DNA of 64,000 nucleotides from an uncultured Nocardioides sp. (GTDB taxonomy: Bacteria; Actinomycetota; Actinomycetes; Propionibacteriales; Nocardioidaceae). Positions within the stretch are counted from its first letter, which is position 1, and each line of letters opens with the position of its first letter. The stretch covers positions 62,001-126,000 of the forward strand of contig NZ_CANKZF010000001.1 of NCBI RefSeq assembly GCF_947488515.1, in the 5' to 3' direction. The notes beneath the pieces were generated by a model, which worked only from the letters and a program-made list of their open reading frames with translations, was not told the DNA's origin and did no database searches. Position numbers and translations under genes: made by a program. Shown here one piece after another: positions 1 through 8,458 of the stretch.

Positions 1-478
1 ACTCGTCGCCGTCCAGCACCGCCGTGGTGGTGATGTTGGCGGAGTCCGAGCCGGTGCCGGGCTCGGTGATCGCCATCGCCGCCCAGGTGCCGCGGTAGCG
101 CTCGAGCTGCTCCTCGTTGGCGACCGACGCGATCGCGGAGTTGCCGAGGCCCTGGCGCGGCATCGACAGCAGCAGCGCGGTGTCGCCCCAGCACATCTCG
201 GCGACGGAGAGGACCGAGGCGAGGTTGGCCCCGTTGCGGACCTTGCCGGTGTCGTCGGCGGCGGAGGCGTCGCGTCGTACGCCGCTCGCGCCGGCGCCGC
301 TGCTCGCCCCGGTCTCGGACACGCCGTCGATCAGCGCGGCGAGCATGTCGAGCTCCTTGGGGTACGAGTGCTCGGCGCGGTCGTACTTGCGCGAGATCGG
401 CCGGAGCATGTTCATGGCCAGCTGGTGGGCCTGGTCGATGAGCGTCGCGTGCTTCTTGGGGGTCTCCAGATTGATCAT
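1..478 (-). CDS. Acyl-CoA dehydrogenase (partial, runs off left edge)
   Basis: Predicted FAD-dependent acyl-CoA dehydrogenase of beta-oxidation, converting an acyl-CoA to the trans-2-enoyl-CoA. Only the first 159 codons are present, because the gene continues past the window edge. The family signature ITEPGTGSDSANIT is visible at residues 137-150. The ATG overlaps the stop codon of the upstream dehydrogenase (TGATG, one shared base), so the two are probably translated from one message and may act as a pair, as many actinobacterial FadE proteins do. Substrate chain length or type cannot be read from the sequence. Confidence 0.9.
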   Translation of the reverse strand, partial: MINLETPKKHATLIDQAHQLAMNMLRPISRKYDRAEHSYPKELDMLAALIDGVSETGASSGAGASGVRRDASAADDTGKVRNGANLASVLSVAEMCWGDTALLLSMPRQGLGNSAIASVANEEQLERYRGTWAAMAITEPGTGSDSANITTTAVLDGDE

Positions 479-1851
479 CAGACAAGCACCGCGCCTTCCA
501 TCACGCCGACGGCCCGCAGGTCGCGGTACCACCGTTCGACCGGGTGTTCCTTGACGAAGCCGTGCCCGCCGAGGAGCTGCACGCCGTCGAGGCCGATCCG
601 CATGCCCTTCTCCGTGCACAGCTGTCGGGCCAGCCCGACCTCGCGGGCGAAGTCCTGGCCGCGGGTGGCGCGCGAGGCGGCCTTCCAGGTGAGCAGGCGC
701 ATCGCCTGCACCTCGATGGCCATGTCGGCGACCATGAAGGCGACCGACTGGCGGTGGCTGATCGGCTCGCCGAACGCCTCACGCCCGTTGACGTAGTCCT
801 TGACGTAGTCGAGCACCGCCTGCCCGGTGCCCACCGCCAGCGCGCACCACGCGAGGCGCGAGAGTCGGACGCACTCGGTGTACGCGGCGCCGTCGGTGTC
901 GCCGAGCAGCGCGTCGGCGCCGACGCGCACGCCGGTGAGGTGCAGGCGCGACAGACCGGCGGCGCGGATGCCCATCGAGGGGTCGGCCTCCACCTCGAGG
1001 CCGTCGGCGCCGGACTCGACGAGGAAGAGCGCGGGGGTGCCGTCGAGCGTCGCCGCGACCACGAAGAGCTCCGCCTCGGCTCCGCGGACGACGGCCGACT
1101 TCACCCCGTCGAGGACGAAGCCGTCCCCGTCGCGCAGCGCGGTGGTCGCGAGGTCGAAGGGGTCGAAGAGCACCGTCGGCTCGGCGAGCGTCAGCGCAGC
1201 GACCGGGACGCCCGGTCCCGCCCCGTCGCCGGTGAACGCGGGCAGGTAGGTCTGCTGCTGGGCCTCGGTGCCCCAGAGACCGATGGCGGTGGCGACGGCG
1301 CCGGGGGCGAGGGTGGCGACGGCGAGACCCATGTCGCCCTGCGCCAGGGCCTCGGCGACGAGGGCCCCGGCCGTGGCCGAGCGTTCCTCCATGATCCCGC
1401 CGAGCTCCTCGGGGACACCGAGGGAAGGCAGGCCGACGTCCTGGGCGGCGGCCAGGACCTCCGCGGGCGGCGCGCACGCCTCGTCGGCGGCGGAGGCGGC
1501 GGGCCGCAGCACCTCGGTGGCCAGCTCGCGGACCACGTCGAGGAGCATCGCCTCGTCGTCGGTCGGCGTGAGGTCGAAGACACCGCGCGACGGAGCGTTG
1601 GCGGGACGGGCCCCGGCGGTCCGCCGACCGGCGCGGGCGAAGGTCCGACCGGCAGCCGTCGCCACCCGGAAGCCGTTGCGCGTGGTCGAGTAGACCGCGT
1701 GCTCGGCCTGCTTGCGCAGGCCCACCCGGTCGATGAGCTCGCTCTGCGCCAGCCGGTTGACCGCCGCGACCGCGAGACCGATCGGGTCGCGGGTCTCCCG
1801 GGACGACAACCCATGGCGGCCGCCCGGTCGGAGGCTGCTGATGAAGGACAT
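478..1851 (-). CDS. Acyl-CoA dehydrogenase, N-terminally extended
   Basis: A 457-residue acyl-CoA dehydrogenase family protein and first gene of a two-gene unit. The first ~100 residues are a basic, low-complexity extension; the dehydrogenase fold starts near FDLTPTDDEAMLLD. The C-terminal FAD-binding motif LLGGHGFVKEHPVERWYRD is present, but the protein stops a few residues after MEG, so the usual tail after the 'EGT' motif is missing. The start is the ATG six bases after a TACATT -10-like hexamer with no Shine-Dalgarno, which fits leaderless initiation. A perfect dyad overlaps that hexamer. It may be a non-catalytic or specialised partner of the following dehydrogenase; that is inference. 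Confidence 0.85.
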   Translation of the reverse strand: MSFISSLRPGGRHGLSSRETRDPIGLAVAAVNRLAQSELIDRVGLRKQAEHAVYSTTRNGFRVATAAGRTFARAGRRTAGARPANAPSRGVFDLTPTDDEAMLLDVVRELATEVLRPAASAADEACAPPAEVLAAAQDVGLPSLGVPEELGGIMEERSATAGALVAEALAQGDMGLAVATLAPGAVATAIGLWGTEAQQQTYLPAFTGDGAGPGVPVAALTLAEPTVLFDPFDLATTALRDGDGFVLDGVKSAVVRGAEAELFVVAATLDGTPALFLVESGADGLEVEADPSMGIRAAGLSRLHLTGVRVGADALLGDTDGAAYTECVRLSRLAWCALAVGTGQAVLDYVKDYVNGREAFGEPISHRQSVAFMVADMAIEVQAMRLLTWKAASRATRGQDFAREVGLARQLCTEKGMRIGLDGVQLLGGHGFVKEHPVERWYRDLRAVGVMEGAVLV

Positions 1852-1857
1852 GGAGAC

Positions 1858-1863
1858 AATGTA
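1858..1863 (-). promoter_or_regulatory. -10-like element (TACATT) for the dehydrogenase pair
   Basis: On the minus strand TACATT lies six bases before the ATG at 1851, the spacing expected for a leaderless transcript. It fixes the start choice and overlaps the dyad at 1861-1875. Confidence 0.5.
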
Positions 1864-1875
1864 ACTGCGAGTTAC
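1861..1875. promoter_or_regulatory. Perfect dyad, probable repressor operator
   Basis: GTAACT-GCG-AGTTAC is a perfect 6+6 inverted repeat with a 3-base spacer. It overlaps the -10-like hexamer of the acyl-CoA dehydrogenase operon, where a bound regulator would block RNA polymerase. The form fits TetR-family regulators of fatty-acid catabolism; the regulator gene is not in the window. The divergent deformylase promoter begins about 50 bases away. Confidence 0.55.
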
Positions 1876-1925
1876 ATCCATCGCCAGCACCCCGCCGCCC
1901 TGCGGGTGGTGCACCCCCGGCTGGC

Positions 1926-1931
1926 TAGGAT
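1926..1931 (+). promoter_or_regulatory. -10-like element (TAGGAT) for def
   Basis: TAGGAT followed by seven bases and then the deformylase ATG, with no Shine-Dalgarno; consistent with a leaderless message. Confidence 0.45.
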
Positions 1932-1938
1932 CCCCCGC

Positions 1939-2568
1939 ATGCCCGACGAGCAGCCGACCGACGCACGCCCCGGCACTGACCCCGGTGTCCGGGCACCCCA
2001 CGGCCCCCTGCCCACGGACGGCACCGTCCGCCCGATCACCCGCTGGGGCACACCGGTCATGCACCGCCCCCAGGCCCCCGTGACGGAGTACGACGACGCG
2101 CTCTCCGCCCTGGCCGCCGACATGGTGGCGACGATGTACGCCGCCGAGGGGGTCGGGCTGGCGGCGTGCCAGATCGGCGAGGACGTCGCGATGTTCGTCT
2201 TCGACTGCCCCGACGACGAGGGCGTGCGCACCGTCGGCGTCGTCTGCAACCCCGTGCTCACCCTCCCCGAGGGCAAGGACCGCCGCCTCGAGGACGACGA
2301 CGAGGGCTGCCTGTCCTTCCCCGGATCCTTCGAGCCCTGCCCCCGCCCCGACTGGGCGCGCGTGGACGGCCAGGGCCTCGACGGCACGCCGGTCACCTTC
2401 GAGGGCGACGGACTGCTCGCCCGGTGCCTGCAGCACGAGACCGACCACACCCTCGGCACCGTCTTCGGCGACCGTCTCTCGTCGAAGTCGCGCAAGAAGC
2501 TGACCAAGAAGCACGACGCCGCCGCCGAGGACTACCCGCTGTCCTGGCCCGCCGACGCCGCAGGCTGA
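1939..2568 (+). CDS. def: Peptide deformylase
   Basis: Removes the formyl group from the initiator methionine of nascent proteins. All three family motifs are present: GVGLAACQ at 71-78, EGCLS at 122-126 (Cys124 as metal ligand) and QHETDH at 165-170 (two His ligands and the catalytic Glu). At 209 residues it has a ~30-residue hydrophilic N-terminal extension compared with minimal deformylases, and a Lys-rich C-terminus. The start sits seven bases after TAGGAT. No formyltransferase gene lies nearby, so this may be one of several deformylases; the downstream neighbour is an RNA methyltransferase. Confidence 0.93.
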   Translation: MPDEQPTDARPGTDPGVRAPHGPLPTDGTVRPITRWGTPVMHRPQAPVTEYDDALSALAADMVATMYAAEGVGLAACQIGEDVAMFVFDCPDDEGVRTVGVVCNPVLTLPEGKDRRLEDDDEGCLSFPGSFEPCPRPDWARVDGQGLDGTPVTFEGDGLLARCLQHETDHTLGTVFGDRLSSKSRKKLTKKHDAAAEDYPLSWPADAAG

Positions 2569-2582
2569 CGCCCCATGCATGA

Positions 2583-2648
2583 ACACCCCACGATGTTCTC
2601 GGCCTCCCCCGCTTCGCTCCTCCGACCGACAACTCCGTGGGGACCCCG
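2583..2648 (+). repeat. Intercistronic repeat, copy A
   Basis: A ~65-base element between def and the methyltransferase gene. It shares the blocks CACCCCACGA, CGCTTCGCTC, TCCGA and GGGGACCCCG with copies at 45280-45340 (minus strand) and 56273-56333. CCCCACG at 2586-2592 can pair with CGTGGGG at 2636-2642 to close a long hairpin. Confidence 0.7.
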
Positions 2649-2650
2649 AA

Positions 2651-3445
2651 ATGCATGAGCTGCGCATCACGCGGGAGAACGCGCGCTTCCAGCAGTGGGA
2701 GGCGCTGCTGACCAACCGCTCCAAGCGCCACCGCAACCGTGAGTTCCTGGTGCAGGGCGTCCGCCCGATCACCCGGGCCGTCGAGGAGGGCTGGACCGTG
2801 CGCGCGCTGCTGCGCGCCGACGGCGCCACCTCCACGTGGTCCGACGGCCTCTGGTCGACCACCGACGCCGAACGGGTGCTGCTCTCCGCCGAGCTGCACG
2901 CCCGGCTGAGTGGGCGCGAGGAGGGGGCCGAGCTGGTCGCGGTCGTCGAGATGCCCGACGACGGCGTCGCGCGCCTGGAGGACTCGCGACGGCCGCACGG
3001 CCCCGTCGTGGTCTTCGACCGCCCCACGAGCCCCGGCAACATCGGCACCCTGGCCCGCTCGGCGGACGCGTTCGGCGCCTCCGCGCTCGTGGTCACCGGC
3101 CACGCCGCCGACCCCTACGACCCGCAGGCGGTGCGCGCCAGCACCGGGTCGCTGTTCGCCCTGACGGTGCTGCGCGTGCCCGGCCCCGGCCCCGTCGTCG
3201 AGCACGCCCACGCCCACGGCTACCGCATCGTCGGCACCGACGAGGAGGGCGGAGTCCTCGCGGACGCCGACCTGGGCGGTCGGGTGGTGATCGTCGTCGG
3301 CAACGAGACCCACGGCCTGTCCTCGGGGTGGCGGGACGCGTGCGACGAGGTCGTCGCCATCGCGATGGTCGGCACCGCCTCGTCCCTCAACGCCGCCGTG
3401 GCCGGCTCGATCGTGCTGCACGAGTCGCTGCGCCAGCGCGGCTGA
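2651..3445 (+). CDS. TrmH/SpoU-family RNA 2'-O-methyltransferase
   Basis: A 264-residue SPOUT-class methyltransferase predicted to methylate a ribose 2'-OH in rRNA or tRNA using S-adenosylmethionine. An N-terminal substrate-binding region (FLVQGVRPI near residue 35) is followed by the knotted SPOUT domain with SPGNIGTLARSADAFG, VVIVGNETHGLS and the terminal SSLNAAVAGSI loop that binds AdoMet. The ATG at 2651 gives the family-typical N-terminus; an upstream in-frame ATG lies inside the repeat and is not used. A second SPOUT gene lies 600 bases downstream on the other strand. The modified nucleotide cannot be told from the sequence. Confidence 0.85.
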   Translation: MHELRITRENARFQQWEALLTNRSKRHRNREFLVQGVRPITRAVEEGWTVRALLRADGATSTWSDGLWSTTDAERVLLSAELHARLSGREEGAELVAVVEMPDDGVARLEDSRRPHGPVVVFDRPTSPGNIGTLARSADAFGASALVVTGHAADPYDPQAVRASTGSLFALTVLRVPGPGPVVEHAHAHGYRIVGTDEEGGVLADADLGGRVVIVVGNETHGLSSGWRDACDEVVAIAMVGTASSLNAAVAGSIVLHESLRQRG

Positions 3446-3460
3446 GGGACGGCGTACGAC

Positions 3461-4066
3461 ATGGAGGCAGTGCTCGACTGGGTCGTGCTCGTCATGCGCA
3501 CGGTCGGCTCCCCCGGCGTCGGCCTCGCCACCGCACTGGAGACGGTGTTCCCGCCGGTCCCGAGCGAGCTGGTGCTGCCGCTCGCCGGCTACACCGCCAG
3601 CCAGGGCTACTACAGCGTCTTCGCCGCCATCGCCTGGGCGACGGCCGGCTCGTTGCTGGGGGCGCTCGTCCTCTACTGGCTCGGCGCGGCCTGGGGGCTG
3701 GAGCGCATCTGCGCGCTGGCCGACCGGATCCCGCTGATGCACGCCCACGACGTCCGCCGGGCCGTGGCCTGGTTCAGCCGGCACGGGCGCACCGCGGTCT
3801 TCGTCGGGCGGTTGGTGCCGGGCGTCCGCAGCCTCATCTCGATCCCCGCCGGCATCGACCGGATGCCGCTGCTGCGCTTCTGCGTCTTCACGACCGCGGG
3901 CAGCCTGGTCTGGAACGCGGCGCTGATCCTGGCCGGCTACGAGCTCGGTGAGCAGTGGCACGTCGTCGAGGGGTACGTCGGCCCGGTCAGCAACGTCGTC
4001 TACGTGCTAATCGGCATCGCCCTGGTCGTCGTGGCCGCCCGACGGCTGCGGCACCGCCTGACCTGA
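3461..4066 (+). CDS. DedA family membrane protein
   Basis: A 201-residue integral membrane protein of the DedA/SNARE-associated (VTT) family, whose members act in lipid flipping and membrane homeostasis. Visible family features are the re-entrant motif PPVPSELVLPLAGY near residue 30 and FVGRLVPGVRSLISIPAGIDRM near residue 120, with hydrophobic segments before, between and after. It starts 15 bases after the methyltransferase stop, with GAGGGA as a likely ribosome binding site, so it is probably cotranscribed. No partner enzyme is fused or adjacent. Confidence 0.88.
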   Translation: MEAVLDWVVLVMRTVGSPGVGLATALETVFPPVPSELVLPLAGYTASQGYYSVFAAIAWATAGSLLGALVLYWLGAAWGLERICALADRIPLMHAHDVRRAVAWFSRHGRTAVFVGRLVPGVRSLISIPAGIDRMPLLRFCVFTTAGSLVWNAALILAGYELGEQWHVVEGYVGPVSNVVYVLIGIALVVVAARRLRHRLT

Positions 4067-4070
4067 GCCG

Positions 4071-4919
4071 TCAGCGGCGGGCGGCGGCGTAGCAGGCCAC
4101 GGCGCTCGCCGCCGCGACGTTGAGGGAGTCGATGCCGGCCGCCATCGGGATCACGGCACGGCGGTCGGCCGACGCCTCCCAGCGCGACGACAGGCCGTGC
4201 CCCTCCGAGCCCAGCACGAGGGCGAGGCGATCGACGCCGGCGACGGCCTCCTCGATGGGCACGGAGTCGGGGCCGAGCGTCAGGGCGACCGTCGTGAAGC
4301 CGCGGCGGGAGACGTCCGGCAGGGCGTCGTACCAGTCGGGGATCCGGGTCCACGGCGTGGAGAACACCGCACCCATGCCGACCTTGATCGAACGGCGGTA
4401 GAGCGGGTCCGCGCACCGCGGTGCGAGCAGCACGGCGTCGAACCCGAGGGCGGCGCCCGACCGGAAGACCGCGCCGACGTTGGTGTGGTCGACCAGGTCC
4501 TCGAGCACCAGCACCGAGCGTGCTCCGGCGAGCACGTCGTCCACGGGCGGGAGCGGCCGCCGGCGCAGCGACGCCAGCGCCCCGCGGTGGACGTGGAAGC
4601 CGGTGACCTGCTCGATCAGCGACTCGGACAGCACGTAGCAGGGCGCGGAGCTGCGCCCGAGCACGTCGGCCAGGCCGTCGAGCCAGCGCGGCGCCATCAG
4701 GAACGACCGCGCCTCGTGGCCGCCCTCGATCGCGCGGCGCACCACCTTCTCCCCCTCTGCGAGGAAGAGGCCGTGCTCGGCCTCCAGGCTCTTGCGGAGC
4801 TCGACGTCGCGCAGGTCGCGGTAGTCCGCCAGTCTCGGGTCGTCGGGGTCGTCCAGCTCGACGATCCCGCCCGGCGCGCCTGCCGTGCCGGTCTGGTCGG
4901 TCGGGTCGGGGTCAGCCAC
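4071..4919 (-). CDS. SPOUT RNA methyltransferase (TrmH family)
   Basis: A 282-residue paralogue-class SPOUT methyltransferase. An N-terminal L30e-like substrate-binding domain (FLAEGEKVVRRAIE near residue 52) precedes the knot with NVGAVFRSG, LVLGSEGHGLS and the C-terminal AAGIDSLNVAAASAV motif. The first ~25 residues are acidic and probably disordered. It begins with GTG and overlaps the end of the siroheme-enzyme gene by eight bases, implying cotranscription with it. It converges on the DedA gene with a 4-base gap. The target nucleotide is unknown. Confidence 0.85.
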   Translation of the reverse strand: MADPDPTDQTGTAGAPGGIVELDDPDDPRLADYRDLRDVELRKSLEAEHGLFLAEGEKVVRRAIEGGHEARSFLMAPRWLDGLADVLGRSSAPCYVLSESLIEQVTGFHVHRGALASLRRRPLPPVDDVLAGARSVLVLEDLVDHTNVGAVFRSGAALGFDAVLLAPRCADPLYRRSIKVGMGAVFSTPWTRIPDWYDALPDVSRRGFTTVALTLGPDSVPIEEAVAGVDRLALVLGSEGHGLSSRWEASADRRAVIPMAAGIDSLNVAAASAVACYAAARR

Positions 4920-6147
4920 GCCCGTAGTGTGCCGGACGCGCCACGGCGACGACCTCGCCCACCACGATGATCGCGGGCGGGACGACCCGGTGAGCGGCCA
5001 GGTCAGCGGCCAGCGTGCCGAGGGTGCTCAGGACCGTGCGCTCGGTCGGCATGGTGCCGTCGACGATGACGGCCACGGGGGTGGCGACGTCGCGACCGCC
5101 GGCGAGCAGGGCCTCCGCGATCGCGGGCGCGTTGTCGACCGCCATCAGCAGGACGAGGGTGCCCCGGAGGCCGGCGACCGCGTCCCACGCCACCAGCGAG
5201 TCCGGGTGGCCGGGCGGGAGGTGCCCGGAGATGACGGTGAACTCGTGGGCGACCCCGCGGTGGGTGACCGGGATGCCGACCCGGGCCGGGACGGCGATGG
5301 CGGAGCTGAGACCGGGGACGACGGTGACGGGGACGTCGGCGGCCGCGCACGCCAGCAGCTCCTCGTAGCCGCGGCCGAAGACGAAGTTGTCGCCTCCCTT
5401 GAAGCGGACCACCCGCTTGCCGGCGCGCGCCCGGTCGACGATGACCTCGTTGATCGTCTGCTGCGAGGCGGACCGGCCGCGGGGCAGCTTGGCGACGTCG
5501 ATCAGCTCGACGTCGGGCCCGAGCTCGTCGAGGAGCTCGCGCGGCGCCAGCCGGTCGGCGACCACGACGTCGGCGGTCGCGAGGGCGTGACGGGCCGCGA
5601 CCGTGACGAGCTCCGGCTCCCCCGGCCCGCCGCCCACGAGGACGACGCCGGGGCTGCGGTCGAGCGCATCGGACGCCGCCAGGTGCCCGTCGCGCAGGGC
5701 GGTGACGATGTCGTCGCGCAACGCGGCCGACTTCCTCGGCTCGCGGTTGCCGAGCACCCCCACGGTCACCGTGCCGTGGTGACCCACTGCCGGGGTCCAC
5801 GCGGTGCCGCCGAGCGCGTCGTCGGCGCGGACGCAGAAGGTGTGGCGAGCGTCGGCGGCCGCGACCACGCGCGCGTTGACCGCGGGGTCGTCGGTCGCCG
5901 CGACGACGTACCAGGCGCCGTCGACGTCGGTCTCGGTGAACTCGCGCAGCACCAACGTCAGCTCGCCCTGGAGCCCCTCGAGCGCCGGGGTCACGTCGAG
6001 GCTGACGACCGTCACGTCGGCGCCGGCGCCGAGCAGGCCCGAGACGCGGCGCTGCGCGACGTGCCCGCCGCCCACGACCACGACCTTGCGACCGGTGAGC
6101 ACCAGCCCCGCCAGGTAGGGATGGGGGGCGGTACCGCGATCGGTCAT
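4912..6147 (-). CDS. cysG: Fused siroheme synthase-type enzyme: dehydrogenase domain plus uroporphyrinogen-III C-methyltransferase
   Basis: The 411-residue protein joins two activities of siroheme synthesis. Residues ~1-160 form the NAD-binding precorrin-2 dehydrogenase/ferrochelatase-like half ([14 protein letters not shown] at 21-34). Residues ~165-405 form the SUMT half, with [13 protein letters not shown], a [11 protein letters not shown] segment, [16 protein letters not shown] and [22 protein letters not shown]. The motif usually written GGDPFVFGRG has Asn for Pro here. Siroheme serves sulfite and nitrite reductases. Either cobA or cysG naming could be applied; the fusion favours cysG. 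Eight bases overlap the downstream methyltransferase gene. Confidence 0.88.
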   Translation of the reverse strand: MTDRGTAPHPYLAGLVLTGRKVVVVGGGHVAQRRVSGLLGAGADVTVVSLDVTPALEGLQGELTLVLREFTETDVDGAWYVVAATDDPAVNARVVAAADARHTFCVRADDALGGTAWTPAVGHHGTVTVGVLGNREPRKSAALRDDIVTALRDGHLAASDALDRSPGVVLVGGGPGEPELVTVAARHALATADVVVADRLAPRELLDELGPDVELIDVAKLPRGRSASQQTINEVIVDRARAGKRVVRFKGGDNFVFGRGYEELLACAAADVPVTVVPGLSSAIAVPARVGIPVTHRGVAHEFTVISGHLPPGHPDSLVAWDAVAGLRGTLVLLMAVDNAPAIAEALLAGGRDVATPVAVIVDGTMPTERTVLSTLGTLAADLAAHRVVPPAIIVVGEVVAVARPAHYGRG

Positions 6148-6196
6148 GCACCGATTGTCCCTTTCGGGCGCGCAGGCGGGTGGCTACGTTCGAGGG

Positions 6197-6718
6197 ATGA
6201 GCATCGAGCGACCAGTGGCCCCCAATCCCTACGACTACCTGCCGGCGACCGAGTCCTTCACCGTCACGAGCGAGGACGTCACCGACGGCGCACCGCTGAA
6301 GGACGACCAGGTGGCCGACCGCGGCAACACCTCACCGCAGCTCAGCTGGTCGGGGGCCCCGGAGGGCACCCAGTCCTTCGTGGTCACCTGCTTCGACCCG
6401 GACGCGCCCACCCCGAGCGGCTTCTGGCACTGGAACCTGGTCGACATCCCGGCCGACGTGACCTCGCTGCCCGCCGGCGCGGCATCGGGAGACCTGCCCG
6501 GCGGCGCCTTCCACGTCCGCAACGACGGTGGCGACGCAGGATTCATGGGAGCGGCACCGCCCGAGGGCGACCACCCGCACCGCTACTTCTTCGTGGTGCA
6601 CGCGGTGAAGGACGCCACGTTGGGCGTCGACGCAGACGCCTCCAACGCGGTGGTCTCCTTCAACCTGGCCTTCAAGACGCTGGGACGCGCGATCCTGCAC
6701 GGCACCTTCCAGCACTGA
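6197..6718 (+). CDS. YbhB/YbcL family (PEBP-like) protein
   Basis: A 173-residue bacterial phosphatidylethanolamine-binding-protein homologue (Raf kinase inhibitor-like family). Typical motifs are [26 protein letters not shown] near 50-75, [13 protein letters not shown] near 80, and the [11 protein letters not shown] segment near residue 125. Members form a small-ligand pocket, but the bacterial cellular role is unsettled. The start lies six bases after a TACGTT -10-like hexamer without Shine-Dalgarno. It is transcribed alone, away from cysG, and ends at a strong terminator. Confidence 0.88.
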   Translation: MSIERPVAPNPYDYLPATESFTVTSEDVTDGAPLKDDQVADRGNTSPQLSWSGAPEGTQSFVVTCFDPDAPTPSGFWHWNLVDIPADVTSLPAGAASGDLPGGAFHVRNDGGDAGFMGAAPPEGDHPHRYFFVVHAVKDATLGVDADASNAVVSFNLAFKTLGRAILHGTFQH

Positions 6719-6781
6719 CCGGAACGGGGGCGCTGGAGCGACTGGCGCCCCACCTGTCACACCTGTCCCTCTGACCCCACC

Positions 6782-6828
6782 AGACCCGTGTTCTGGACCA
6801 AAAGGTCCAGACCACGGGTCTCTTTTTT
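6782..6828 (+). terminator. Rho-independent terminator
   Basis: Two stacked stems, AGACCCGTG (6782-6790) with CACGGGTCT (6813-6821) and CTGGACC with GGTCCAG around an AAAA loop, followed by a run of six T at 6823-6828. It is the clearest intrinsic terminator in the window and ends the YbhB-like gene. Confidence 0.9.
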
Positions 6829-7053
6829 CGCGTTCTCGTCACGGAGAAACCATCAAGCCGCTTTCATCGGTCCTGATCGAACTCACTGATCTGCACGCCA
6901 AACCTTGATGAAACCTCCCGCATGCAACGCGTGTCGCTCCCGTGGACTCGACAGCCTGCACGTGGCGTACCTATGGTCAATCCTTAGTTCCAAAAGATTC
7001 CATCAAGATCTGCCAGACCCCCGAACCGCGGATCTGACCCGGAGGACACCCCC

Positions 7054-7575
7054 GTGCAGCACTCTCGCCCCCTCTCGCGCCTCGCCGGCCTCGGCGTCGC
7101 CGCCGCTGTCGCCGCCGCGACCGCCGGTGTGGCCACCGCGGCCGAGGCCACCACGTGGGCCGTGCCCCGCGCCACCTCGGCCGTCGCCGCCGACTCGAGC
7201 AGCGACCAGCTCGAGGACGCGCTGATGGTGCGGATCAACCAGGCTCGCGCCGAGCACGGCCTGAGCAAGATCTGGAACTTCGACGTCTGCACCGACCAGC
7301 TCGCCGAGCAGTGGGGCGCCCGGATCGCCCGGACCGGGGTGCTGGAGCACCGCGACCAGCGCGAGGTCATCCGCAAGTGCGACAACTCCTGGGCCGGCGA
7401 GACGCTCGTCCGGGGCACGAACCTGAGCCCGGAGGCCATGGTCTCCCTGTGGCTCGACTCCCCCGGTCACCGGGAGATCCTGCTGAGCCCGCGCGCCAAG
7501 CGCGCCGGCGTCGCCATCACACGGGACGCCCAGGGCCGCACGATCGGCGTGGTCAACCTCGTCCGCCACGGCTGA
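7054..7575 (+). CDS. Secreted CAP/SCP-domain protein
   Basis: A 173-residue protein with an N-terminal signal peptide (RPLSRLAGLG, then an alanine-rich hydrophobic run, probable cleavage after ATAAEA near residue 32) and a CAP domain (PF00188-like) from ~52 to 170. Visible are MVRINQARAEHGL near 58 and WLDSPGHREILLSP near 132, the conserved C-terminal CAP helix-strand pattern. Bacterial members are extracellular and of mostly unknown activity. It starts with GTG; GGAGGA at 7041-7046 is a good ribosome binding site seven bases upstream. About 220 bases of unusually AT-rich DNA precede it, probably its promoter region. Confidence 0.85.
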   Translation: MQHSRPLSRLAGLGVAAAVAAATAGVATAAEATTWAVPRATSAVAADSSSDQLEDALMVRINQARAEHGLSKIWNFDVCTDQLAEQWGARIARTGVLEHRDQREVIRKCDNSWAGETLVRGTNLSPEAMVSLWLDSPGHREILLSPRAKRAGVAITRDAQGRTIGVVNLVRHG

Positions 7576-7603
7576 GGTGCACCGCACCCCTGCCATGTGA
7601 GAC

Positions 7604-7637
7604 GATCCCCGGCCCCCTCGTGGGTGGGCCGGGGATC
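7604..7637 (+). terminator. Strong 12-bp hairpin after the CAP gene
   Basis: GATCCCCGGCCC (7604-7615) pairs perfectly with GGGCCGGGGATC (7626-7637) across a 10-base loop. There is no T-tract, so it is either a stem-only terminator or a barrier between the CAP gene and the exporter operon that follows. Confidence 0.6.
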
Positions 7638-7660
7638 GAACACGCGTGAGGGGGAAGCCG

Positions 7661-8458
7661 GTGCTGCACGTCGCCGTCGCGACCCGAGCGTTCCGCCGTT
7701 ACTCCACCTACCGGGCCGCCACGCTCGCCGGGATCTTCACCAACTCGGTCTTCGGGATCATCTACTCCTACGCCTACCTCGCCCTCTGGGACGCGAACCC
7801 GACCGCAGGCGGCTACGACGCCCAGGATGCGGTGACGTACGTCTGGCTCGGCCAGGCGCTGCTGATGACCATCGCGCTGTGGGGCGGTGGCACCACCGAC
7901 GACCTCGCGGAGCGGATCCGCACCGGCGACGTGGCGATCGACCTCTACCGGCCCGTCGGGCTGCTGGGGTGGTACCTCGCCAGCGACCTGGGCCGGGCGG
8001 CGTACCACCTCCTCACCCGGGGGCTCGGGCCCACGGTGATCGGCTACGTCGTCTTCGACATCGCCCTCCCGTCCTCGCCGCTGACCGCGCTGGCCTTCGC
8101 CGTGTCGCTGGTGCTCGCCGTCGTCGTGAGCTTCGCGATCCGGTTCCTCGTCGCCAGCACCGCCTTCTGGCTGCTGGACCAGTCGGGCGTGAAGGTGATG
8201 AGCGGGGCCTTCGCGATCTTCTTCAGCGGGATGATGCTGCCGCTCGTGCTGTTCCCCGGGTGGCTCGGCACGCTCGCTCAGGCGCTGCCGTGGGCGTCGT
8301 ACGTCCAGGTGCCCGCGGACATCTGGCTCGGCAAGCACACGGGCGCCGACCTCGTGGCAGCCCTCGGGTTCCAGGTGATGTGGGCCGTCGTCCTGCTTGC
8401 CGCCTGCCAGGGCGTGCTGCGCCTGGCCACGCGCAAGGTGGTGGTTCAGGGTGGCTGA
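7661..8458 (+). CDS. ABC-2 type permease, first of an exporter operon
   Basis: A 265-residue integral membrane protein with about six hydrophobic segments and the ABC2_membrane_6 (PF06182)-like N-terminus FRRYSTYRAATLAGIFTN. With the next permease and ATPase it forms a predicted heteromeric exporter of unknown substrate. GTG at 7661 is chosen because GAGGGGGA lies six bases upstream; the in-frame GTG at 7646 would add five residues but has no ribosome binding site. Its 3' end overlaps the next gene by eight bases. Confidence 0.85.
   Translation: MLHVAVATRAFRRYSTYRAATLAGIFTNSVFGIIYSYAYLALWDANPTAGGYDAQDAVTYVWLGQALLMTIALWGGGTTDDLAERIRTGDVAIDLYRPVGLLGWYLASDLGRAAYHLLTRGLGPTVIGYVVFDIALPSSPLTALAFAVSLVLAVVVSFAIRFLVASTAFWLLDQSGVKVMSGAFAIFFSGMMLPLVLFPGWLGTLAQALPWASYVQVPADIWLGKHTGADLVAALGFQVMWAVVLLAACQGVLRLATRKVVVQGG

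Noticed and set aside
544..1938. A long plus-strand frame leading into the deformylase gene
   Set aside because: It lies opposite the acyl-CoA dehydrogenase, has no domain before the deformylase part, and the deformylase has its own -10 element and start.
6831..7053. A ydaO (c-di-AMP) riboswitch before the CAP-domain gene
   Set aside because: Cell-wall genes often have one, but the conserved core blocks of that class are absent. I see only an AT-richer promoter region.
7604..7640. A tRNA-like TTCGATCCCCGG segment on the minus strand
   Set aside because: It is one arm of the perfect 12-bp hairpin; no acceptor, D or anticodon stems can be drawn around it.
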